A program made the position numbers and the translations under genes. From NCBI GenBank assembly GCA_041656175.1, contig JBBAEA010000188.1, forward strand, positions 1-5,286: DNA of 5,286 nucleotides. Reading direction: 5' to 3'. Below, piece after piece: positions 1 through 5,229 of the stretch. Within the stretch, counting starts at the first letter, position 1. Every line of letters starts with the position of its first letter. Under the pieces are notes generated by a model, which did not search any database, was not told the origin of the DNA, and was given only the letters and a program-made list of their open reading frames with translations. The stretch is from JBBAEA01 sp041656175 (GTDB taxonomy: Bacteria; Myxococcota_A; Bradymonadia; UBA4248).

Positions 1-970
1 GCTCTAGGCGCTCTAAACCCTCGCGCTGCTCAAACACGATCCAACGATTACCAAGTGCTACTCCATCTTTGGCGCCTCTATTAATAACGACGTATTGCTC
101 CTCTCCAATCTGAGAAATCGTGTCAAAGCTGTCGATCACGCGCCCTTCCGCGTTAACGGAGCTGACTGTCGGTTTTAGCGCAAAACTTCCCACGGCTCCC
201 GCCAAAATCATGTCACCGCGCTCTATCTCGCGCACCGCGTGTGTGATTTTTGCCGTTGTTAAGCCTTTCGCGGGGTGGTCTACAATAACGAGTTCTCCTA
301 AACGAAGCAGTTTGTGTCCAAGGGGATCTCCGTTTTCGTCTCGTACTGGTTTTGCCTGCGAAAAAATAGTGAAGAGGCTGCCCACAATGAAGTGTTTGCG
401 CGCGCCTTCCTCGACCCAGTCGATCTGTACCTCGTCGCCTACCGAAAGCAGGTGCTTCTCGGCTTCGGAAAAAAGGATGTGACCGCGCTCTTTGGGTAAG
501 TCTACAACATAGATTCCTGGGACGACGTGCGTGGAGTGTGCAGATTGGCGCGATATGGGCTGTGCTTGTGGCGCTACGGTATCTTGGGCTTTGCTAACGG
601 TGCTTGCTGCCTCGGTTTGGGCACTTAAAAAAATGACATCACCGGGATAGATCCAGTGTGGGTTGCTCACCTGCGGGTTAAAAGACCACAGCGCTGGCCA
701 AAGGTATGCGTCGCGAAAATAGTACTGAGACAAATCCCAAAGTGTGTCACCATCGCGTACGACGTGGGTTTGTGTACTTTCCACACGAGTTTGTGGCGCT
801 TGAGAAGAGCGTCCCAGGAGCTCTTGACCTTGGATCTTTCCTATTTTACTGGTCGCTTCTATCTGTAAAGGCGCATCTTGCGCAGCAACATTCACATCCT
901 GAGCCTGCACCGATTGTGCTATCAATATTGTTATCGCTAAAACAGCGCCCTTTCCCATCCAATTTTGCAT
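1..970 (-). CDS. LysM-domain peptidoglycan-binding envelope protein, C-terminus cut off by the window edge
   Basis: Reading the minus strand from the ATG at 970-968 gives 323 codons with no stop, running off the left edge. Residues 1-23 look like a signal peptide: Lys7, a hydrophobic stretch at about 9-18 (AVLAITILIA), and a likely cleavage site after VQA. A single LysM domain lies at about 69-115, with GDTLWDLSQYYF, an LWPALWSFNP core and HWIYPGDVIFL. LysM domains bind the glycan chains of peptidoglycan. After a Gln/Ala/Ser-rich linker (about 116-148), residues 149-323 form a beta-rich region with VGDEVQI, GELVIV, RGDMILAG and NRGAKDGVALG. Known LysM proteins of proteobacteria with this layout carry a similar tail of unknown function. 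They are usually about 340-400 residues, so perhaps only the last few dozen are missing. It is transcribed away from cysK. Role inferred: a periplasmic or outer-membrane-associated wall-binding protein. The exact function is unknown. Confidence 0.88.
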   Translation of the reverse strand, partial: MQNWMGKGAVLAITILIAQSVQAQDVNVAAQDAPLQIEATSKIGKIQGQELLGRSSQAPQTRVESTQTHVVRDGDTLWDLSQYYFRDAYLWPALWSFNPQVSNPHWIYPGDVIFLSAQTEAASTVSKAQDTVAPQAQPISRQSAHSTHVVPGIYVVDLPKERGHILFSEAEKHLLSVGDEVQIDWVEEGARKHFIVGSLFTIFSQAKPVRDENGDPLGHKLLRLGELVIVDHPAKGLTTAKITHAVREIERGDMILAGAVGSFALKPTVSSVNAEGRVIDSFDTISQIGEEQYVVINRGAKDGVALGNRWIVFEQREGLERLE

Positions 971-1115
971 CCCACGCTCCTCACAAAGTAACACCCCAAA
1001 CAGAGAGTAAAACATTGCACAAATTCTGCAAATTTATGGGTTATGCTCTCCCCTCCGCACCCCTAGGGCAAGCGCAAAGTCGTATATTTGGCTGTTTTTA
1101 AGTTTTTATTTTGCT
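971..1115. other. Intergenic gap upstream of the LysM gene; no gene, no convincing promoter
   Basis: Neither strand holds a coding frame with a ribosome binding site here. On the minus strand this should contain the LysM gene promoter, but no -35/-10 pair is convincing. Two overlapping AT-rich inverted repeats are visible: TTGCA (1015-1019) with TGCAA (1027-1031), and AAATT (1021-1025) with AATTT (1031-1035). They could be an operator or chance. An 8-bp palindrome CCCTAGGG lies at 1061-1068. The stretch is T-rich from about 1084 to 1112. Confidence 0.5.
977..982 (-). promoter_or_regulatory. Ribosome binding site of the LysM gene
   Basis: The minus strand reads GAGGAG, then six bases, then the ATG at 970. 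This supports 970 as the start over the in-frame ATG four codons later (958). The longer form also gives the better signal-peptide N-region. Confidence 0.75.
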
Positions 1116-1193
1116 GGGGGAAGTTTCCCCCTACGTGTCAACCCCACGCTTTGCGCGGGTTTGCCACTACCCCCTCCGCGGGGACACCCCGCG
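1116..1193. repeat. Cluster of three G/C-rich hairpins in the lysM-cysK gap
   Basis: Three inverted repeats sit side by side. The first is GGGGGAA and TTCCCCC around a GT centre (1116-1131). The second has 15-nt arms at 1135-1149 and 1153-1167, with three mismatches and a TTT loop. The third is a perfect 7-bp stem, CGCGGGG (1177-1183) and CCCCGCG (1187-1193), with an ACA loop. The CCCCC at 1170-1174 could also pair with the GGGGG at 1116-1120 and enclose the second hairpin. No T tract follows, so simple intrinsic termination is unlikely. Base composition is much richer in G/C than the AT-rich flanks, which suggests an intergenic repeat of the REP/BIME kind. Copies elsewhere cannot be seen from this window. 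Confidence 0.6.
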
Positions 1194-1290
1194 ACGCCCC
1201 GTCCATTTTTTGGCAAAACAGGACTTTTCTCAGAAAAAATGCGATATTGAACGAATCGTAGCCTCTTTAATGCAGCAAGAGAGAGGTGAA

Positions 1291-1374
1291 ATGCAGCATA
1301 AGAAAAAATATTCCCATAAGACACTTCCCAAATTTTTTTTAGAGACTACACAAATGGTTTGTTGCGGCAAATAA
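1291..1374 (+). CDS. Probable 27-residue leader peptide of cysK with tandem cysteine codons
   Basis: A short frame starts at ATG 1291 and stops at TAA 1372-1374. It is preceded by GAGGT (1283-1287), whose alignment to the start matches that of the cysK ribosome binding site. The peptide is basic near its N-terminus (His-Lys-Lys-Lys-Tyr) and ends Met-Val-Cys-Cys-Gly-Lys, with Cys24 (TGT, 1360-1362) and Cys25 (TGC, 1363-1365). It shows no protein family. Two adjacent Cys codons in a tiny frame 32 nt before a cysteine synthase gene, and inside a terminator-like hairpin, suggest a regulatory leader read for its translation rather than its product. An in-frame ATG at 1270 would add seven residues but has no ribosome binding site. 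Translation of the frame is unproven. Confidence 0.5.
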   Translation: MQHKKKYSHKTLPKFFLETTQMVCCGK

Positions 1375-1395
1375 GCCTGCGACGGTTTTTGTTTT
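1361..1395 (+). terminator. Terminator-like hairpin overlapping the leader's Cys codons; candidate cysK attenuator
   Basis: The left arm 1361-1368 (GTTGCGGC) pairs with 1375-1383 (GCCTGCGAC). This makes eight pairs, one of them a G-U wobble, with T1378 bulged. The six-base loop AAATAA is the leader's last Lys codon and stop. Two more wobble pairs can extend the base. After GG comes TTTTTGTTTT (1386-1395), the T tract expected of an intrinsic terminator, and the cysK ribosome binding site begins at the next base. The left arm consists of the TGT TGC GGC codons. A ribosome waiting for cysteinyl-tRNA would therefore cover the arm, block the hairpin and allow transcription into cysK. The structure is seen in the sequence; the mechanism is inferred. 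No separate antiterminator helix is obvious. Confidence 0.5.
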
Positions 1396-1406
1396 AAGGA
1401 GAAGAT

Positions 1407-2339
1407 ATGAATATAATGGATACAGTGGGCAAAACGCCGTTGGTAAAGTTGGAGAAGTTCAGCAAAGAGCTAGGGGTGGAGTTATATGCAAAGATCGAGG
1501 GTCGCAATCCGTCAGCTTCGGTAAAGGATAGAGCAGCGCTTTGGATGGTGAAAGACGCGGTAGCAAAAGGCTTGCTCGGCAAGGGGCAAACGTTGATTGA
1601 GCCTACAAGCGGAAACATGGGAATCGCCCTAGCAGCGGTTTGCTCCGCAATGGGTATCCCCGCGATTTTTACCATGCCAGAATCTATGAGTGTAGAGCGA
1701 CGCAAAATTATTCAATCATACGGTGCGGAGCTGATTTTAACCCCTGGTGACAAGGGAATGAAGGGCGCAATCGCAGCAGCGCGTGAGCAAGTAGAAGCAA
1801 AGCCCGATAAGATGTATATGCCAATGCAATTCGCAAACCACGCGAACTCCTTGGCACACGAACAAAGTACAGGCCCCGAACTCTTCGAAGCCTTAGGTGA
1901 ACGAATTTTTGCGCTTGTCGTCGGTGTTGGCACAGGTGGTACTATCACTGGTACATCGCGTTATCTTAAGAAAACCAAGGGGTTAAAGCTTTTGACCGTG
2001 GCCGTCGAACCCGATGAATCGCCCGTTATCGATCAAAGCATGAGGGGAGAGGCGCCAACACCTTCAAAGCACGCGATTCAAGGAATAGGCGCTGGCTTCG
2101 TACCCGAAATCCTCGATCTTAGCCTCATCGACAAGGTTGTGCGCGTTAACTCAGCGGAAGCCCTAGAATTTGCTAAGCGTATCACTAAGGAAGAAGGCAT
2201 TGGTGCTGGCATATCTTCAGGCGCCAACGTTTGTGCACTCTTTAAGCTAGCGAAAGAACTTGGCTTAAAAAATAAAGTGTTGGTTACCGTTCTACCCGAT
2301 AGCGGCGAAAAATACTTGTCAACCGCATTGTTTAATTAG
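1407..2339 (+). CDS. cysK: Cysteine synthase A (O-acetylserine sulfhydrylase)
   Basis: This 310-residue, PLP-dependent cytoplasmic enzyme converts O-acetylserine and sulfide to cysteine and acetate, the last step of cysteine synthesis. GKTPLVKL opens the protein. Lys40 in NPSASVKDR is the expected PLP lysine. The substrate loop is PTSGNMG (66-72), the PLP phosphate loop GVGTGGT (173-179), then IQGIGAGFVP (224-233), GISSGA (268-273) and LPDSGEKYLSTALF near the end. The IQGIGAGF and VEPDESPVI stretches and the SSGAN loop favour CysK over CysM. The start at 1407 has AAGGAG at 1396-1401 with five bases between; a second ATG at 1416 is less well placed. It is slightly shorter than E. coli CysK, lacking the last residues. 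In well-known CysK proteins the substrate loop reads TSGNTG, so Met71 in place of Thr is odd. A leader peptide and a terminator-like hairpin precede it. Confidence 0.95.
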   Translation: MNIMDTVGKTPLVKLEKFSKELGVELYAKIEGRNPSASVKDRAALWMVKDAVAKGLLGKGQTLIEPTSGNMGIALAAVCSAMGIPAIFTMPESMSVERRKIIQSYGAELILTPGDKGMKGAIAAAREQVEAKPDKMYMPMQFANHANSLAHEQSTGPELFEALGERIFALVVGVGTGGTITGTSRYLKKTKGLKLLTVAVEPDESPVIDQSMRGEAPTPSKHAIQGIGAGFVPEILDLSLIDKVVRVNSAEALEFAKRITKEEGIGAGISSGANVCALFKLAKELGLKNKVLVTVLPDSGEKYLSTALFN

Positions 2340-2350
2340 TTTTGAGTTAT

Positions 2351-2404
2351 GCGCGGGGGGAAACAGCTTTTCTTTGGCACAAAGAAAGAAGGTTCCCCCC
2401 GTGC
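2351..2404 (+). terminator. Long hairpin with G6/C6 arms behind cysK
   Basis: The outer arms GGGGGGAA (2355-2362) and TTCCCCCC (2393-2400) pair perfectly. Four further pairs (GCGC 2351-2354 with GTGC 2401-2404, one G-U) extend the base. The inner arms TTTCTTTG (2369-2376) and CAAAGAAA (2380-2387) pair perfectly around a GCA loop. Unpaired stretches of six and five bases separate the two stems. It begins 12 nt after the cysK stop, so it probably ends or stabilises that transcript. No T tract follows directly, the nearest being T6 at 2428-2433, so classical intrinsic termination is not certain. It shares the G-run/C-run theme of the other two gaps. Confidence 0.6.
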
Positions 2405-2452
2405 CAAGATCTCAAGATATCAATCCCTTTTTTCCAAAAAAAGCTCGCCTTT
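2405..2452. other. AT-rich spacer with a T6/A7 inverted repeat
   Basis: T6 at 2428-2433, CC, then A7 at 2436-2442 form an A/T inverted repeat. AAAAAGC-TC-GCCTTTTT follows at about 2438-2454. The G/C part of this hairpin is only about two pairs, so it is at best a weak bidirectional terminator. It sits just upstream of the candidate mraY promoter and may act as an upstream A/T-rich element. Confidence 0.3.
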
Positions 2453-2480
2453 TTGACGCTTAAGCCCAATGCGCTAAACT
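2453..2480 (+). promoter_or_regulatory. Candidate sigma-70 promoter for mraY-ftsW
   Basis: TTGACG (2453-2458) matches the -35 consensus at five of six bases. TAAACT (2475-2480) matches the -10 consensus at four of six. The spacer is 16 bases. Transcription would begin near 2487, leaving about 175 nt of untranslated leader before mraY. It is the best-looking promoter in the window and fits a fresh transcript after the hairpin behind cysK. The start site is predicted only. Confidence 0.5.
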
Positions 2481-2486
2481 TGCGTT

Positions 2487-2650
2487 CGGGCAGCGTCGTG
2501 CTGTTTTGATTTAGCGAGTTTCACCCTAAAGCGCAAAGCCAAGGCTTATAGAACCGCGCCACTCAAAGTGCTCAGCTATAGCGCTAGCCGTGGGCAACGG
2601 TCATTGACGTGCTGCGGGCTAGGGCGCTGTCATTAGCAAGAATAAAGGAT
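2487..2650 (+). other. Palindrome-rich untranslated leader of mraY; no gene seen
   Basis: This stretch has no supported coding frame and does not look like a tRNA. It holds several short inverted repeats: CAGC/GCTG (2491-2503, followed by TTTT), the 12-bp palindrome AAGCCAAGGCTT (2536-2547), CACT/AGTG (2560-2570) and GCTATAGC (2575-2582). The largest stem pairs GCGCTAGCC (2581-2589) with GGCTAGGGCGC (2617-2627), nine pairs with a GG bulge. An alternative CCGT/ACGG hairpin (2588-2600) would compete with it. The stem lies about 35 nt before the start codon, so it could affect mraY translation. It matches no riboswitch class I recognise. Confidence 0.35.
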
Positions 2651-2656
2651 AAGGGA
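2651..2656 (+). promoter_or_regulatory. Ribosome binding site that sets the mraY start
   Basis: AAGGGA lies six bases before ATG 2663. This argues against the in-frame GTG at 2609, which has no such site and adds 18 residues with no counterpart in MraY. Another ATG two codons on (2669) cannot be fully excluded. Confidence 0.6.
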
Positions 2657-2662
2657 TTCTAC

Positions 2663-3796
2663 ATGTTGATGTACCTCTACGAGCTGCGGGAGTTCTTTAC
2701 GCCGCTCAACGTGTTTCGTTACGTCAGTTTCCGCATTGTTATGGCGGTCATTACAGCGCTACTGATGGCCTTACTTTACCCCGTCTTTATTAAGCGACTT
2801 CAGCGCGGACAAGTCGGGCAAGTAGTGCGCGACGATGGACCTCAAACCCACCTCGTCAAGAAGGGCACACCCACGATGGGGGGGAGTCTAATCCTACTCA
2901 GCGTCGTGATCCCCACGCTACTATGGGCTGATCTGACAAACCACTATGTATGGATGCTGCTAACGGTGACCGTGAGTTTTGGCGTCGTAGGCTTTATCGA
3001 TGACTATAAAAAAATCAAAGAGAAGGGTAGTCGCGGGCTTCCAGGGCGCTGGAAGTTGATATTGCAGTTTGGAATCAGTGCTATATTAATGATAGTACTC
3101 TTTCGCGACCCCCAACTTCAGTATTCCACTGAGCTCTACTTCCCCTTTGTGTCGACAGAACGCTTCGCTTTGGTACTTGCGCCTTGGTTTTACGCCATTT
3201 TTGCAAGCATCGTGGTGGTCGGAACCTCCAACGCGGTGAACCTCACCGACGGTTTAGACGGTTTAGCCATTGCACCAGTGGCCGTGGCTGCATCGGTGTT
3301 TTTGCTTCTCTGCTACGGAGCGGGAACGATTTTACAAATCCCCGCCGAAGTAGACGGACAACAAGTTTACGCGGCATTTGACATCGCCAAGTACCTCAAA
3401 ATCCCGCATATTGCAGGTTTGGCTGAATTGGCCGTGTTTTGTGCTGCGATTGTTGGCGCTGGTATTGGGTTTTTGTGGTTTAACTCCTATCCCGCCTCCA
3501 TCTTTATGGGCGACGTCGGGGCTCTCTCCCTAGGTGGCGCGCTAGGCATGCTCGCCGTACTCTCAAAGAACGAGTTTTTGAGCATTATTATATTTGGTGT
3601 ATTCTTTACCGAGGCTCTAAGCGTCATCATACAGACCACGAGCTACAAACTGCGAAAAAAACGCGTCTTTAGAATGGCGCCTATTCACCACCATTTTGAA
3701 CTCAAGGGTTTGGCAGAGCCCAAAGTTATCGTCCGCTTCTGGATTATATCTATACTTTTAGCCTTAGTCGCTATTGCGAGCCTAAAACTGCGATAA
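2663..3796 (+). CDS. mraY: Phospho-N-acetylmuramoyl-pentapeptide transferase (lipid I synthase)
   Basis: This inner-membrane enzyme moves phospho-MurNAc-pentapeptide from its UDP carrier to undecaprenyl phosphate, making lipid I for peptidoglycan. From the ATG at 2663 it has 377 residues, against 360 in E. coli, with about ten hydrophobic segments. Family landmarks appear in order: GQVVRDDGPQTHLVKKGTPTMGG (split: GQVVRDDGPQ 52-61, KKGTPTMGG 66-74), the Asp pair D113-D114 in GFIDDYKK, NLTDGLDGLA (193-202), FMGDVGALSLGGALG with Asp284, and the His cluster 342-344 in MAPIHHHFELKG. The aspartates and histidines are the known Mg2+ and substrate site. The extra length is mainly an insert at about 222-240, between two membrane segments. 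ftsW follows after 27 nt, probably in the same transcript. The usual neighbours murF (upstream) and murD (downstream) are absent, which is unusual. The identification is firm. Confidence 0.97.
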   Translation: MLMYLYELREFFTPLNVFRYVSFRIVMAVITALLMALLYPVFIKRLQRGQVGQVVRDDGPQTHLVKKGTPTMGGSLILLSVVIPTLLWADLTNHYVWMLLTVTVSFGVVGFIDDYKKIKEKGSRGLPGRWKLILQFGISAILMIVLFRDPQLQYSTELYFPFVSTERFALVLAPWFYAIFASIVVVGTSNAVNLTDGLDGLAIAPVAVAASVFLLLCYGAGTILQIPAEVDGQQVYAAFDIAKYLKIPHIAGLAELAVFCAAIVGAGIGFLWFNSYPASIFMGDVGALSLGGALGMLAVLSKNEFLSIIIFGVFFTEALSVIIQTTSYKLRKKRVFRMAPIHHHFELKGLAEPKVIVRFWIISILLALVAIASLKLR

Positions 3797-3823
3797 CTCC
3801 CCCCCATCGCCAAGGACAGCACC

Positions 3824-5074
3824 ATGCAAGCAGCTCAAGCTATCGCAACAAGTCGCCCCAAAACCACAGTCTCCTACCACGCAGAGCGTCCATGGGACGG
3901 CTGGCTACTCCTAGCCGTTTGCGCTCTTTTAGGTATAGGCGTCGTCATGGTTTACAGCTCCAGCGCAGTGACCGCTAGCTGGGCCGTGGGCGATAGCGCG
4001 TATTACCTAAAGCGGCAGTTGCTCTACATGATTTTAGGCTTTTTCACGCTTGCGGCAGGGCTTAAAATCGATTACCGCTGGTACCAACGCCTCATTTACC
4101 CCATCTTGTTTGCCACGATCGCGCTGCTTATTGTGGTTGCTTTTTGGGGTACAACGGTAGGCGGCGCTACGCGCTGGATTCGCATAGGCGTTTTTAACTT
4201 TCAGCCCGCCGAGATTGCCAAAATCTCCATGGTTCTCGTTCTGGCATACTCCGTTGCTAAAAAGCAGGACAAAATTACGAGTTTCACTGTTGGGCTCATT
4301 CCTCACTTTTTAATCGTTGGCTTCGTCATTGGGCTGCTGCTTTTACAACCCGACTTCGGTACGAGCATCATTATTGCGGCACTCATGTTTGTCATTTTAT
4401 TCGTAGCAGGCACGCGTCTTAGTTACATACTTGCTGCTATCGTCCTCGGTGGCATTGGTGCTTGGCAGCTTATTATTAACAGCGAGTACCGCCTTAAGCG
4501 CGTTATGGCCTTCCTCGATCCTTGGTCTCATCAGGGTGACATCGCCTACCAAGTAACCGAAAGCATGATTTCCATTGGCTCTGGCGGCGTAACGGGTCAG
4601 GGGCTAGGCGAGGGGCTGGGCAAACTTGGCTTTGTGCCGGAGTTCCACACAGACTTTATTGGATCTGCGATTTGCGAGGAACTTGGTTTTGTTGGTGCCG
4701 TGGGTTTGCTTGCGTTGTACGCTATCGTTGTATGGCGCGGTATCCTTATTGCCATTCGCGCTAAAGATGGCTTTGGCAGATATGTCGCTCTTGGGCTGAG
4801 CACGCTTATCGGCATGCAGGCCAGCATCAATCTTGGCGTTATCTCGGGCTTGCTTCCCACCAAAGGGCTAACTCTTCCCTTCGTTTCTTTTGGTGGTTCT
4901 TCTATGATATGCTGCATGTTTGCGATTGGCGTTTTACTCAATATTTCGCGTTGCGCCGATGATGCATACGCCAAACGCCGCAAAAGCAAGCTCAAGGAGG
5001 AGGAGCAGCTGCGTTGGGAACGTAAGCGCGAGCGTATTATGCAGCGTCGCAAGCAAGAGCGCGCCAGTATTTAA
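3824..5074 (+). CDS. ftsW: FtsW, septal peptidoglycan glycosyltransferase of the SEDS family
   Basis: FtsW is an integral membrane protein of the divisome that polymerises lipid II at the septum together with a partner class B penicillin-binding protein. The 416-residue product has a short cytoplasmic N-terminus, about ten membrane segments from residue 26 on, and the family motifs VMVYSSS (41-47), GGATRWIRIG (113-122), FQPAEIAK (126-133), LLQPDFGTS (173-181) and GSGGVTGQGLGEG (252-264). PEFHTDFIGSAICEELG carries Asp277, the expected catalytic aspartate, and LPTKGLTLPFVSFGGSS lies at 344-360. The FQPAEIAK and PTKGLTLPF stretches favour FtsW over RodA, although the two are close. AAGGA (3812-3816) lies seven bases before ATG 3824. 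The last 35 or so residues (about 383-416) are a highly charged Arg/Lys/Glu tail, possibly a cytoplasmic helix or coiled coil. No murG or murC follows. Confidence 0.93.
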   Translation: MQAAQAIATSRPKTTVSYHAERPWDGWLLLAVCALLGIGVVMVYSSSAVTASWAVGDSAYYLKRQLLYMILGFFTLAAGLKIDYRWYQRLIYPILFATIALLIVVAFWGTTVGGATRWIRIGVFNFQPAEIAKISMVLVLAYSVAKKQDKITSFTVGLIPHFLIVGFVIGLLLLQPDFGTSIIIAALMFVILFVAGTRLSYILAAIVLGGIGAWQLIINSEYRLKRVMAFLDPWSHQGDIAYQVTESMISIGSGGVTGQGLGEGLGKLGFVPEFHTDFIGSAICEELGFVGAVGLLALYAIVVWRGILIAIRAKDGFGRYVALGLSTLIGMQASINLGVISGLLPTKGLTLPFVSFGGSSMICCMFAIGVLLNISRCADDAYAKRRKSKLKEEEQLRWERKRERIMQRRKQERASI

Positions 5075-5094
5075 GCCTCAATCGCGTTGTCGCT

Positions 5095-5139
5095 CCATGT
5101 TCAATGGTATTTTTTATGGGAGGGGGCTTGCCCTACCCC
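5095..5139 (+). terminator. Weak hairpins behind ftsW, possible terminator
   Basis: CCAT (5095-5098) and ATGG (5104-5107) pair around a GTTCA loop and are followed by TATTTTTT (5108-5115), a terminator-like order with only four pairs. Directly after, GGG-AG-GGGG (5118-5126) can fold on CCC-T-A-CCC (5131-5138) around a CTTG loop, making a G/C-rich hairpin with an internal loop. Neither is strong alone. Together they are the likeliest end for the mraY-ftsW transcript. Confidence 0.35.
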
Positions 5140-5229
5140 GAACCTCTCTTTCCAAAAAAGAAAACAAAAATACGCTTTTCTTTACCATTTTGATGCGGAT
5201 TCTAGGAAACAAGGAATGAGGCAAAGGAG
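5140..5229. other. A/T-rich non-coding stretch after ftsW
   Basis: No supported gene is present. AAAAATAC (5166-5173) is the inverse of GTATTTTT (5107-5114), and TACCATT (5183-5189) is the inverse of AATGGTA (5103-5109). The decamer GCTTTTCTTT (5174-5183) also occurs in the cysK hairpin (2366-2375). Low complexity makes chance a fair explanation. Confidence 0.3.

Noticed and set aside
120..482. Plus-strand open frames at 120-482, 314-499, 656-868 and 706-1101
   Set aside because: They lie opposite the 323-codon LysM gene. Their translations show no family features, while the minus strand gives a signal peptide and a LysM domain.
1204..1270. Promoter for the cysK leader (TTGGCA near 1210, TTGAAC near 1247, TTTAAT near 1265)
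   Set aside because: The elements do not combine at a 16-18 nt spacing; TTGAAC to TTTAAT is only 14. A promoter must exist nearby but cannot be placed.
1106..1324. 72-codon minus-strand frame opposite the leader region
   Set aside because: It crosses the hairpin cluster, has no recognisable domain and no convincing ribosome binding site.
1111..1374. 87-codon plus-strand frame covering the hairpin cluster and the leader
   Set aside because: Its first two thirds translate G/C hairpins and it has no ribosome binding site at its start. Only the last 27 codons, from 1291, have one.
2487..2650. tRNA or other known small RNA gene in the mraY leader
   Set aside because: No cloverleaf, T-loop motif or CCA end is present, and no familiar RNA family pattern was recognised. 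The stems are short and separate.
2609..2662. GTG-started N-terminal extension of MraY by 18 residues
   Set aside because: It has no ribosome binding site, the added residues match nothing in the MraY family, and the segment overlaps the structured leader. ATG 2663 has AAGGGA at a proper distance.
4597..5052. 151-codon minus-strand frame inside ftsW
   Set aside because: It is antisense to strongly conserved FtsW sequence. Its low-complexity Ser/Arg/Pro content is typical of a shadow frame.
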